Shown here: positions 8,665 through 15,483 of the stretch, one piece after another
How positions within the stretch are numbered: position 1 is the first letter of the stretch
Layout of the letters: each line of letters opens with the position of its first letter
Assembly: GCA_910583815.1 (NCBI GenBank)
Contig: CAJTZB010000025.1
Location: 1 to 21,460 of the forward strand
From: an uncultured Lachnospiraceae bacterium
GTDB lineage: Bacteria; Bacillota; Clostridia; Lachnospirales; Lachnospiraceae
Direction of reading: 5' to 3'
DNA: 21,460 nt
Notes under the pieces: generated by a model
What the model was told of the DNA's origin: nothing
Database searches by the model: none
Seen by the model: the letters and a program-made list of their open reading frames with translations, nothing else
Position numbers and translations under genes: made by a program

Positions 8665-9866
8665 TTTTCCTCTTGTTCTGGCTTTAAAAACACCGCACGT
8701 TTAATCGCATCCGAACCAAATTTCTCTCGGATGGCGTCCATTGCACGTTCTGCCTTCTCCTGCTTTTCGTAATCCGTTGTATCAAACAACTGCAATTGCC
8801 GCATCTCATCCTCAGTTAAACGGCTGACATAAAAGCTGAGCAGACGGAGCGGCCTTCCATCCCAAAGCTCATCAAACAGCTGACAGGCATAACCGTATAG
8901 TTCCTTTGTCCCGGAAGTCGGATTGGGCAGCACCTTTTGATGTGACATTGAGACAAACCATGCATCTTTCAGCCCGACACAGACAACTTCTGCCCTTCTT
9001 CCATCCTGCCTAAGCCGCACTGCCACTTTTTCCACAAGATAAAGCAGTACCTCTTTGGCTTCCCTCGCATCAGTGACATCATGCGCAAGCGTCGTCTCGT
9101 TGCTGTAGCCTTTTGCTGCCGGGGACTCTCTCCGAACCAGTGCATCATCAATTCCATTCGCAAACTGCCAAATCATATCCCCAGTAGATTTCAAATGCGT
9201 ATGCAGAAACCTCGGATCACTTACTGCCAGTTCTCCAATCGTATGGATGCCAAGCAGATGCAGCTTCTGAGCGGTTGCCCTGCCGACAAAAAGCAGGTCC
9301 TCTACCGGAAGCGGCCACATTTTCTGCTTAAGTTCCGACGGAAACAGCGTATGCACCATATCCGGCTTTTTTAAATCCCCTGCCATCTTCGCCAGCAGCT
9401 TATTTGTAGAAATCCCAACATTGACCGTAATCCCAAGTTCTCGTTTGATACGCTCCTTTAACTGGTATGCACATTCTTTTGGCTCTCCAAACAGCTCCTG
9501 CATTCCGGTCATATCCATAAATGCTTCGTCGATGCTGTACTGCTCCACATTTGGCGAATACTGCTCCAAAATACTCAGAAACTGCGCAGAACACCGTTCA
9601 TATAAACCGCGCCTTGGCGGAACAATAGTAAGCTCCGGACACTTTTTTAGCGCCTGTGCAATCGGCTCTCCGGTGCGGACTCCAAATTTCTTTGCAGGAA
9701 CCGACTTTGCCAGCACAACACCATGCCTGCGCTCCCTGTCTCCCCCTACAATCGCGGGAATGTCGCGCAGGTCAGGGCCCTCCTCGCCTCTTGCAAGACG
9801 GTCTGCCGCCTCCCAGCTCAGGAAAGCGCTGTTTACATCAATATGAAATATGATATGGTTTTCCAT
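8661..9866 (-). CDS. dinB: Y-family DNA polymerase (DinB/pol IV-like)
   Basis: 401 residues. The palm carboxylates are D10 (HIDVNSAF) and D113/E114 (SIDEAF). F15 aligns with the steric-gate position of Dpo4. A helix-hairpin-helix thumb segment (LLFVGRATAQKLHLLGI) and a little-finger domain follow. QLQLF at 357-361 is a sliding-clamp binding motif. It performs low-fidelity synthesis across DNA lesions. I chose the ATG at 9866 because GAGG lies 6 bases upstream; an upstream in-frame ATG at 9905 lacks a site. The NSAFLSWEA form resembles the Firmicute pol IV/UvrX branch more than classic E. coli DinB, so the symbol is approximate. No Firmicute LexA box (GAAC-N4-GTTC) was seen upstream. It is translationally coupled to the helicase-nuclease. 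Confidence 0.9.
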   Translation of the reverse strand: MENHIIFHIDVNSAFLSWEAADRLARGEEGPDLRDIPAIVGGDRERRHGVVLAKSVPAKKFGVRTGEPIAQALKKCPELTIVPPRRGLYERCSAQFLSILEQYSPNVEQYSIDEAFMDMTGMQELFGEPKECAYQLKERIKRELGITVNVGISTNKLLAKMAGDLKKPDMVHTLFPSELKQKMWPLPVEDLLFVGRATAQKLHLLGIHTIGELAVSDPRFLHTHLKSTGDMIWQFANGIDDALVRRESPAAKGYSNETTLAHDVTDAREAKEVLLYLVEKVAVRLRQDGRRAEVVCVGLKDAWFVSMSHQKVLPNPTSGTKELYGYACQLFDELWDGRPLRLLSFYVSRLTEDEMRQLQLFDTTDYEKQEKAERAMDAIREKFGSDAIKRAVFLKPEQEEK

Positions 9867-9930
9867 AGAGGGCCTCTTTTCTGCCTGTCTTCCCATACAT
9901 CTCATCCAGCTTTATCAATACTCTGGTTTA

Positions 9931-9936
9931 TGTCAA
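9931..9936 (-). promoter_or_regulatory. Possible -35 box for the polymerase/helicase operon
   Basis: TTGACA on the minus strand. The best -10 at 16 bases is TAAAGC (3 of 6 matches), so this is a weak assignment. The hairpin at 9940-9969 lies immediately upstream. Confidence 0.3.
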
Positions 9937-9939
9937 ACT

Positions 9940-9969
9940 CGGATAAATTGCGATGCTGCGATTTATCCG
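9940..9969. repeat. 12-bp inverted repeat, possible operator or terminator stem
   Basis: Arms 9940-9951 and 9958-9969 pair over 12 positions with one G-U wobble and a 6-base loop. It lies downstream of the acetyltransferase stop and just upstream of the TTGACA of the polymerase operon. Neither strand has a U-tract directly after the stem, so it is an imperfect terminator at best. Its place beside a -35 box also fits an operator. Confidence 0.45.
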
Positions 9970-9980
9970 CAACCAAAAAA

Positions 9981-10490
9981 TCACCTCAGGATACAGCTCA
10001 TTTCATGCCATTCTTCACCGCCCCAACTTGAATTGGCAATTCCCCTGTCTGCAAAACCGAATTTTTTATACATCTCTACTTTTGAGTCCAGGCAGGTAAG
10101 GAAAACTTCCTGCCTGCATTTTTCTCGTTCTCTTTGAAGGTACTGATATACGAGTTCTCTGCCGAGTCCTTGCCTCCGATATTGGGGCAGTACATCTAAC
10201 CCAAGCAGCATAATATTCCTGCCTTCTGGATTATGCAGGCTGACATCAGTAAAGAATTCATCCCTGAAACGAGATTCATCTGTCGCAATCCCATTCAGAA
10301 ATCCTGCTATCTTTCCTGTTTCTTTGTCTACTGCTACCAAAAATAAGTCCTTTGCTTTCACGATGCGTTCTGCCATACTCTTCTCTGAACATGCTTCATT
10401 GGGCGGAAAGCAAATCTGTTCTATGGCTGCTGCCTGCTCTGTTTCCGTTTGTTCTATGTTCCTAAACTCAAATCTCTCTAAAATATCCAT
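9981..10490 (-). CDS. GNAT family N-acetyltransferase
   Basis: 169 residues. Acetyl-CoA binding motif A is visible as LGLDVLPQYRRQGLG (R/Q-x-x-G-x-G type), followed by the helix ELVYQYLQRERE and the C-terminal MYKKFGFADRG segment typical of GNAT enzymes. It resembles the arylalkylamine-acetyltransferase-like branch, but the substrate is not deducible. The ATG at 10490 has GAGGG 5 bases upstream; the in-frame ATG at 10502 has no site. The start lies 23 bases inside the 3' end of the preceding methylase fragment, so the two are probably cotranscribed. Confidence 0.8.
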   Translation of the reverse strand: MDILERFEFRNIEQTETEQAAAIEQICFPPNEACSEKSMAERIVKAKDLFLVAVDKETGKIAGFLNGIATDESRFRDEFFTDVSLHNPEGRNIMLLGLDVLPQYRRQGLGRELVYQYLQREREKCRQEVFLTCLDSKVEMYKKFGFADRGIANSSWGGEEWHEMSCILR

Positions 10491-10983
10491 ATAATCCCTC
10501 ACTTTTCATCCTTGCTATTTTCTCAGCTATGAATAACATCTTAAACTTCTGGCTATCATCAAATCCGATTCCTAACTTTTCTCTATAATCCACCCATTTC
10601 ATCCACTCTGTTTCATCACCTGCATTCTCATTCACAATATGAAGCTTTCTGTCAAGCATTCCAATTCGTTTATGAACCTCAATGAACTCCCCTGTGGAAG
10701 CGTCATACCTTGAAACTAAATAAGGCGCCTCCCCACACGTAATTTCCAGCCGTCTGGAATCTACATAATTTTTCCAGTTCTTTTCTTTCGGGAATTCTAC
10801 AGCATGTTCTGTCGGAATCCATTTGTGTTCCGTTTGGCGATTAAAAACATCTTTGTAGCCAAACCATTCTTCATCACAGAAGTTATTCATCTTATTGCAA
10901 AGCCAAGCGGGAGTAAACACTTCCGCACCCTTTCTGGTACGCTGTGTCTGCTGCTCCATATCTTTGGAAATCCGCCAATCCAT
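10468..10983 (-). pseudogene. Fragment of a restriction-type N6-adenine DNA methylase (likely remnant)
   Basis: 171 codons, open from ATG to stop. The N-terminal part contains WRISKDM, then TRKGAEVFTPAWLCNKM, the G-x-V-F-T-P entry motif of type I/II N6-adenine methylases. Later segments ITCGEAPYLVSRYD and RIGMLDRKL look like the same large Eco57I-like methylase family. The catalytic NPPY-type motif and the target recognition region are absent, and the last 30 residues (from about EKLGIGFDD) diverge. It is therefore too short to be an active methylase. It has a usable AGAGG site 3 bases before the ATG, so it may still be translated. It overlaps the acetyltransferase gene. Family assignment is from recalled motif patterns; the truncation reading is inference. 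Confidence 0.6.
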
Positions 10984-11217
10984 TTACCTCTTTCTAAATC
11001 TTATATCTCATTTCACGATAAGTTTATCTTACTTAAAAAATCTGCAACAGCATAGATGTAATTGTTTCATCAGACAATCCTAACGTTTTTTAATATAGCA
11101 TATCAATTTCTGTTAGTTCTTATCTTATTTTTTATTCTCTTTCTCTGCTCTTGACAAAACTGCAGTATGCCTTTAAAATATAATCTATAAAGAGAAATGA
11201 GTTTTTCGACCGTACAG
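10984..11217. other. AT-rich intergenic region, accessory patch
   Basis: 234 bases with no supportable gene. On the minus strand a possible promoter for the methylase/acetyltransferase pair is TTGTCA with TAAAAA at 17 bases. On the plus strand there is a good promoter-like pair (separate entry). No terminator hairpin was recognised for the gene ending at 11218. Confidence 0.4.
11151..11179 (+). promoter_or_regulatory. Promoter-like sequence pointing antisense into the 11218-11742 gene
   Basis: TTGACA (11151-11156), 17-base spacer, TAAAAT (11174-11179), directly followed by an overlapping TATAAT at 11179-11184. The only open frame just downstream on this strand is 22 codons from an ATG at about 11197 with a weak AGAG site. 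It could be an orphan promoter left by a lost gene, or could drive antisense RNA. Confidence 0.4.
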
Positions 11218-11742
11218 CTATTGCTCAAGCGGCTTGCTCGTTTCTTTTTTTGTTCTCAAAATATCATATAGATACAGTTTTCCATCTTCTGCATGACGCA
11301 CCAGTATTCTTGACTTAAAAACATTATACTTAACCAATCCTCCTACATCATCATAAATGGGTATTGCAAAACGTGTGTCATATCTATACCAACCAAATTT
11401 TGCATCTGTATTATGTTTTTGTGCATAATTCTCCGCAAATGTTTTATTTGTAGCAATTTCGATCATCTCTTTGATGACACTTGAAGAATTTGCCTTTGCA
11501 TACATATTGGCACCCCTTAGTTCCTTTGTATCTTTAGAATGCGCAAACTCATCTGGAAAATCTGCACCTACGTACACCACATCCGATGTTTCCGTAATTT
11601 CTGCACACTGGCCAATATATTCTTTCAGGCAATCCTCAACAATGCTCCAGTCTACGCTTCTTCTTCCTTTGAAACGCAGATCATTGATAATCACGATACT
11701 CTTGCCGTCAACATCTTTTATAATATCAAATTTTTTATCCAT
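11218..11742 (-). CDS. Stand-alone protein resembling phage/ICE C-terminal nuclease-toxin domains (PBECR-like)
   Basis: 174 residues, soluble, with no signal peptide or membrane segment. I recall the block order DxDGKxxVxINDxRFKG, DWxxVExxLKEYIG, EIxETSDVxYxGxDFPDE, EMIEIAxNK, KHNxDAKxGWYRYDxRFxxPxY and HAEDGKLYLYDI as a module found at the C-termini of phage and conjugative-element proteins, related to the barnase/EndoU/ColicinE5/RelE-like (PBECR) nuclease set. Conserved His, Arg and Tyr in GWYRYDTRF and RHAEDGK could be catalytic (inference). Here it is a free-standing gene with an AAGGAG site 8 bases before the ATG. A neighbouring methylase remnant supports a mobile-element origin. No immunity gene is obvious. 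It could instead be a non-toxic domain of unknown function. Confidence 0.45.
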   Translation of the reverse strand: MDKKFDIIKDVDGKSIVIINDLRFKGRRSVDWSIVEDCLKEYIGQCAEITETSDVVYVGADFPDEFAHSKDTKELRGANMYAKANSSSVIKEMIEIATNKTFAENYAQKHNTDAKFGWYRYDTRFAIPIYDDVGGLVKYNVFKSRILVRHAEDGKLYLYDILRTKKETSKPLEQ

Positions 11743-11843
11743 TGTAGCTGCTCCTTAACCTATTTTATCAAAAACAACACCTCTGCAAATTACAAGCAAT
11801 CAGCAGGATAAAAATTTACTGTTATTCTTTCCCTTCCAAACCG

Positions 11844-11873
11844 TTGACAAGCCGCTCCTCTATCACATATAAT
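11844..11873 (+). promoter_or_regulatory. Promoter of the DUF1292 gene
   Basis: TTGACA (11844-11849), an 18-base spacer and TATAAT (11868-11873), both hexamers perfect. The leader then carries a GC-rich 7-pair stem, TGCTGCC with GGCGGCG (two G-U pairs), before the GGAG ribosome site. Confidence 0.8.
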
Positions 11874-11927
11874 AAACCTACTAATGGCTGCTGCCAAACT
11901 GCTGGCGGCGCAGAAATGGAGATTATT

Positions 11928-12248
11928 ATGGATAACCACACAATGGACAACACACCGGATCAGGTAACCCTGACCCTAGATGACGGAAGCGAGCTGACAT
12001 GTGACGTCCTCGCTATTTTCCCTGTAAATATAAACAATGAGGAGCAGTCCTATATTGCCCTGCTCCCAAGCGATCCAAAACCGGAGGACGAAATCTTTCT
12101 TTACCGTATTGTCTGGCATGGCGAAGAAGACATTGAATTGCTCAATATCGAAGACGATGATGAATTCGACGCTGTATCTGATGCATTTGACGAACTGTTA
12201 GATGAGGAAGAACTGGACGAAATGCTTGGAGATGAAGAGGAGGAGTAA
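11928..12248 (+). CDS. DUF1292 domain protein (YrzB-like), highly acidic
   Basis: 106 residues. The pattern VTLTLDDGSELTCDVLAIF, then EEQSYIALLP and EDEIFLYRI, matches the DUF1292 family: a small beta-rich protein widespread in Firmicutes, usually near ruvX or mreB-like loci and of unknown function. The C-terminal third is almost entirely Asp/Glu. I start it at 11928, where GGAG lies 6 bases upstream, rather than at the in-frame ATG at 11916. It is monocistronic on the plus strand and converges with the AlkZ-related gene, with only 3 bases between the stop codons. Confidence 0.85.
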   Translation: MDNHTMDNTPDQVTLTLDDGSELTCDVLAIFPVNINNEEQSYIALLPSDPKPEDEIFLYRIVWHGEEDIELLNIEDDDEFDAVSDAFDELLDEEELDEMLGDEEEE

Positions 12249-12262
12249 CTGCTAAAAGCAGT
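12248..12262. repeat. Short perfect hairpin between convergent genes
   Basis: ACTGCT-AAA-AGCAGT forms a 6-base stem with a 3-base loop, spanning the last base of the DUF1292 stop and the stop of the opposing gene. It lacks a T-tract on either side, so termination activity is doubtful. Confidence 0.35.
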
Positions 12263-13292
12263 CATCCGGCAGAAGCTCTTCAAAATTATAACGCTGCACA
12301 ATGCTTCCTGCATTGGCATCATGGACCGCTCGGAGGATTTCTTCCCTGCGGTCCTCATATTCTTCATCTACAACTACATTCTCTATAATATAAGGACCAT
12401 ATTTAAACTTTCCCTGCACTGCGCCATGCAGCTCACCATCCAAAAGCAGCAGCTGGAGCAGTTCGTAATCCCCCGAATACCGTTCTTTGATACTATGTTC
12501 ATAGCTTTTCACCAGAATATCATTTCGGTGCATCACAAGCGTCATATGCGGCGGCGTGGCTGTGCTGCCCTCCAGAAGCTCCACGTCTTCTGCCAGCACA
12601 AATCCGTCCTCATATTCTTTCAGTATGCCTTCTTCTGACAGTTCCTTGATTGCTTTTGTGATTTCCTTTGCTGGAAGCTTGTAAAATGATTTTGCCATTG
12701 TGGCATCAAACCAGACCATACGGTATGCAAAACGCCTTAACACGATTTTCAGCGCTTCTGTACGTGTATACTTTTCCAAATCCACATTTGGAAACATCTC
12801 TTTGAAAGAATACCAGAGCCTGTCCCATTCTCCATCGTGTTGATCCTCATATATCAGAAATGCCTCCTGCAGACGATGCAGTATCGGCGTAATTTCCTTC
12901 ACGAGTTTCCCTGTTTTCTCTTTTATCTGCTGAATCGTCATGGCTCCATTGCACTCTAAGAGCGCCAACAGCTCTGTCTGGGCAGTATTGGGAGCATCTA
13001 GTGGCTTCCTGCACAGGCAGGCAAACAGCTCCATATCCTCTGCCTCTATCCATCCCAGATTTCCGCCCTGAAAACGTCCCTTTACAAGCTCCCTGTTGCT
13101 CTGGCGGATACGATTGAATTCCATATCATCAAAGTCCGCACGGAAACTTAATACCGGCGGCTCCCCAAATCCATGCCAATATACATTCTGTCCCGGTTCG
13201 GTATCTCTGTAAAGCTCAATATATTCTTCTGTCTGCGCAGGCTTTGTCAGGCACTGCCGTTCCATACGCAGGGCAATTACTGCACTGTTCAT
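12252..13292 (-). CDS. AlkZ-related winged-helix protein (YcaQ-like family)
   Basis: 346 residues, soluble. Residues about 100-145 form a winged-helix-like segment (LLALLECNGAMTIQQIKEKTG...). Later, WFDATMAKSFYKLPAKEITKAIKELSEEG resembles the DNA-binding repeats of AlkZ/YcaQ glycosylases, which unhook interstrand crosslinks and remove alkylated bases. I could not place the catalytic Q-x-D/Q motif of true YcaQ, so glycosylase activity is uncertain. The start overlaps the stop of the upstream ASKHA gene as ATGA; the second in-frame ATG has no ribosome site. It is the last gene of a three-gene coupled operon and converges on the DUF1292 gene without a clear terminator. Confidence 0.6.
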   Translation of the reverse strand: MNSAVIALRMERQCLTKPAQTEEYIELYRDTEPGQNVYWHGFGEPPVLSFRADFDDMEFNRIRQSNRELVKGRFQGGNLGWIEAEDMELFACLCRKPLDAPNTAQTELLALLECNGAMTIQQIKEKTGKLVKEITPILHRLQEAFLIYEDQHDGEWDRLWYSFKEMFPNVDLEKYTRTEALKIVLRRFAYRMVWFDATMAKSFYKLPAKEITKAIKELSEEGILKEYEDGFVLAEDVELLEGSTATPPHMTLVMHRNDILVKSYEHSIKERYSGDYELLQLLLLDGELHGAVQGKFKYGPYIIENVVVDEEYEDRREEILRAVHDANAGSIVQRYNFEELLPDDCF

Positions 13293-14755
13293 CTTTGACT
13301 CTCAACCTCAATCCCATTTTTCTCTGGCAAATCCAAATACCTCAAATAGCTCTCTCCAAATCTGTCCCATCCTGCCAGTTCATGTTCTTCTATCTTCTCT
13401 GCAAGCTTCTCCATTGCATTATGGGCAGATGCATCAGCAAGCATACGAACCGCTCCGGCAAGCGCAGTATTTCCAAGAAACTCGGTCCTTCCCGAAAAAC
13501 ATTCCGGCAGCATTCCAATCTCTATGCAGTCCTCTTCCCTTAAAGTTCCCATGCCTCCTGCCAGATAGACTTTGTTTGGCATATCAAACGGACTCTTTGA
13601 AAGCAGGTACTCCACGCCTGTCCTAACGGCCGCCTTTGCAAGCTGCAAGTCGCGGACAGCGCTCTGTGTCAAAATACCCGCGCAGCTTCCATCCTCTGCA
13701 TAAAACGGATAACCCGTCTCAAAATACGGTTCCAAAAGCAAACCTGTTTCGTCCACAGCTTTGTTCCGGTAAGCTTCTGCAAGCGCAGCAAGCGCCGAAG
13801 TCCCCATTCTCCAATCACCGCTCTCAAATGCCGGCCCTGCCGCTACAGACACTGCTAAAAGCCTCTCCTTTGTGCCGAACACAAGCTCACCATTTGTCCC
13901 AAGGTCAATCAAAAGCAAAGGTTCCTCTTCCCACGGCAGCACTGCAAGCCCTGCTGCAATATCTCCTCCAATAAACGGCCCTGCACATGGTGCAAAACAC
14001 ACAGCTGCCCCATGCCATTCCTTCTGCGGCACCTTAAGGCAATACGGCGTAAACGGATGCTCTCTCATACCGTCCACCGGAAAACCGAAAAGCAATGAAA
14101 GCATAGTGGTATTGCAGGCAAATGAAACTTTCCGTGGAGGGCGCCCTGACGACGGAAACAGCTTGTCCAGTCCCTTTTCTATATCAGAACGCACAAGCGC
14201 CGCCAGTTTTTCCGCATCTCCTTCACAAGCAGCGGTAATCCGCGCCATTACGTCCGCACCATAGCTTCCCTGTGAATTCCGACATTCATGAGTTCTGAGT
14301 ACCGCTCCGTCTAAAAGGCGAACCTTTGCAAACTTTAGGTTTGTTGTCCCGATGTCCACCGCAATGCCACAATCGCAGGAATCTTCCTCTTTGGTTCCTG
14401 TATCTCTTTCTGTCTCTTCTTCCCTTTTCTCCCAAGCTTTTCCTTCCGGCAAGGCAGACCCCGGCTGCACAGGCAGCCGCACCGCTCCGTCAGACAGCAG
14501 AAAAACCTGACAGGCAAGCAGGCTCTGTCCTCTTCCAAAGACAACCTTTCCTTGATATTCTGCAAGCCCGCTCTCCCATAGGATACTGCACTTTCCGCAT
14601 CTTCCATGCCCTCCGCAGTCCGTACGGAATTCTTTGGTGTCCCACGGAAACTCCTCTAAAAGTGCATAGTTCTCCTGTAACACATAAAAAAGGTTGGCGC
14701 GTGGCAGCACTTCATGGACATCCTTGCGGTCTCCCCAGATAACTTCCAGCCTCAT
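13289..14755 (-). CDS. [2Fe-2S]/ASKHA domain protein (RACo-like, DUF4445 type)
   Basis: 488 residues. The N-terminal ferredoxin-like domain has C47-x5-C53-x2-C56-x25-C82, the plant-type [2Fe-2S] pattern. A Glu/Lys-rich linker (about 105-127) follows, then an ASKHA ATPase: phosphate loop AVDIGTTN (132-139), a second loop IDLGTNGELV, and AGPAFESG. Proteins of this layout reactivate corrinoid enzymes by ATP-driven reduction of Co(II) (RACo/RamA families). No corrinoid protein or methyltransferase is encoded nearby, so the client is unknown. The start overlaps the c-di-AMP receptor stop as ATGA, and no separate ribosome site is visible, so translation depends on coupling. The next gene is again coupled by ATGA. 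Confidence 0.78.
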   Translation of the reverse strand: MRLEVIWGDRKDVHEVLPRANLFYVLQENYALLEEFPWDTKEFRTDCGGHGRCGKCSILWESGLAEYQGKVVFGRGQSLLACQVFLLSDGAVRLPVQPGSALPEGKAWEKREEETERDTGTKEEDSCDCGIAVDIGTTNLKFAKVRLLDGAVLRTHECRNSQGSYGADVMARITAACEGDAEKLAALVRSDIEKGLDKLFPSSGRPPRKVSFACNTTMLSLLFGFPVDGMREHPFTPYCLKVPQKEWHGAAVCFAPCAGPFIGGDIAAGLAVLPWEEEPLLLIDLGTNGELVFGTKERLLAVSVAAGPAFESGDWRMGTSALAALAEAYRNKAVDETGLLLEPYFETGYPFYAEDGSCAGILTQSAVRDLQLAKAAVRTGVEYLLSKSPFDMPNKVYLAGGMGTLREEDCIEIGMLPECFSGRTEFLGNTALAGAVRMLADASAHNAMEKLAEKIEEHELAGWDRFGESYLRYLDLPEKNGIEVESQR

Positions 14756-15084
14756 ATTTTAATAAACTGCTCTACATCAATGACAAAAATGGTCGCTCCA
14801 CCGACATCAACCGTTACCGGATACGGAACAAAACCGCTGTTTAGCGCACCTGCAGTCGGCGGTGTATGTGCAACGATACGCTGCCTCGGCCCGCATTCGT
14901 TCTTTACAATATCAATCACCGTACTGACACGCTCCTCTTCGGTTCCGACAATCAAAGTACTGTTGCCGGTACGCAGAAAACCGCCTGTTGTAGCCATCTT
15001 TGTACCGCTGAACCCTTTCTTGTTTAACTTCTCCATTACACGGTCATCATCGTCACTGCTTACAATAATATAAATCAGCTTCAT
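14752..15084 (-). CDS. darA: Cyclic-di-AMP receptor (PII-like DarA/PstA)
   Basis: 110 residues, the usual length. The hallmark block TKMATTGGFLRTGNST (28-43) forms the ligand pocket and B-loop, and VPYPVTVDVGGATIFV (86-101) is the conserved C-terminal strand; both closely match S. aureus PstA as I recall it. It binds c-di-AMP as a homotrimer in the cytoplasm and passes the signal to an as yet poorly defined partner. The ATG at 15084 has GGAGGG 5 bases upstream; the in-frame ATG at 15102 precedes that site. It is first in an operon with the ASKHA and AlkZ-related genes. Confidence 0.93.
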   Translation of the reverse strand: MKLIYIIVSSDDDDRVMEKLNKKGFSGTKMATTGGFLRTGNSTLIVGTEEERVSTVIDIVKNECGPRQRIVAHTPPTAGALNSGFVPYPVTVDVGGATIFVIDVEQFIKI

Positions 15085-15118
15085 GTAGTCCCTCCATCTC
15101 AAAGGTAAGTTTAATATT

Positions 15119-15148
15119 ATTATAATATTCCATATGAGTATTGTGCAA
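15119..15148 (-). promoter_or_regulatory. Promoter of the darA operon
   Basis: On the minus strand TTGCAC (15143-15148), an 18-base spacer and a perfect TATAAT (15119-15124). The leader is about 30 bases and ends in GGAGGG. Confidence 0.7.
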
Positions 15149-15156
15149 CCAGAACT

Positions 15157-15330
15157 TTATTTCATACTCTTTAAGATTTCAATATATTTCTTGGCTTTCT
15201 CTAAGTAATCCGGACATTCATATGCAAGAAAACCGCAGACTTTCGCCATAGACGCCCCAAACAAATCCATTGCTGCATATAAAGAGTCCCATTTTGCTTT
15301 CAGTTTATCATAGGCGTGCACGGAGTTCAA
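15157..15330 (-). pseudogene. C-terminal remnant of an ANT(6)-like nucleotidyltransferase
   Basis: A minus-strand frame ends in TAA at 15157-15159. The last ~50 codons read like real protein: YDKLKAKWDSLYAAMDLFG, then KVCGFLAYECPDYLEKAKKY and IEILKSMK. The pattern W-x2-L-x3-M-x-LF ... LxYExPxY ... KYI resembles the C-terminal helices of aminoglycoside 6-adenylyltransferase-like proteins. No catalytic N-terminal domain is present and no credible start lies upstream, so it is a broken gene. The frame stays open further upstream, to about 15420, but that part is not convincing and overlaps the promoter of the methyltransferase on the other strand. The family call is tentative. Confidence 0.45.
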
Positions 15331-15349
15331 GACACATCCACGGTGTCTG

Positions 15350-15378
15350 TTTCCAAAAGGGAAAAAACGTGCTATAAT
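15350..15378 (+). promoter_or_regulatory. Promoter of the methyltransferase gene
   Basis: TTTCCA (15350-15355), a 17-base spacer and a perfect TATAAT (15373-15378) on the plus strand. The leader to the start at 15484 is about 100 bases. Apart from the remnant, the promoters and this leader, nothing else was recognised between 15085 and 15483. Confidence 0.6.
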
Positions 15379-15483
15379 GAACAGGCAGATTAGTATACAA
15401 ATGTCCTCAATTTTATGGTTCAGGGCATGTGCACCCTTGTTAAGCGAAGGTGCGGTCGATGAAAGGCAGAAATGGAGAAAATT

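Noticed and set aside
9867..9980. LexA operator upstream of the polymerase gene
   Set aside because: I looked for GAAC-N4-GTTC-like sites on both strands and found none; the inverted repeat there has a different sequence.
13289..14755. Corrinoid-dependent methyltransferase operon
   Set aside because: Only the activator-like protein is present; no corrinoid-binding or methyltransferase partner lies on either side, so the pathway cannot be claimed.
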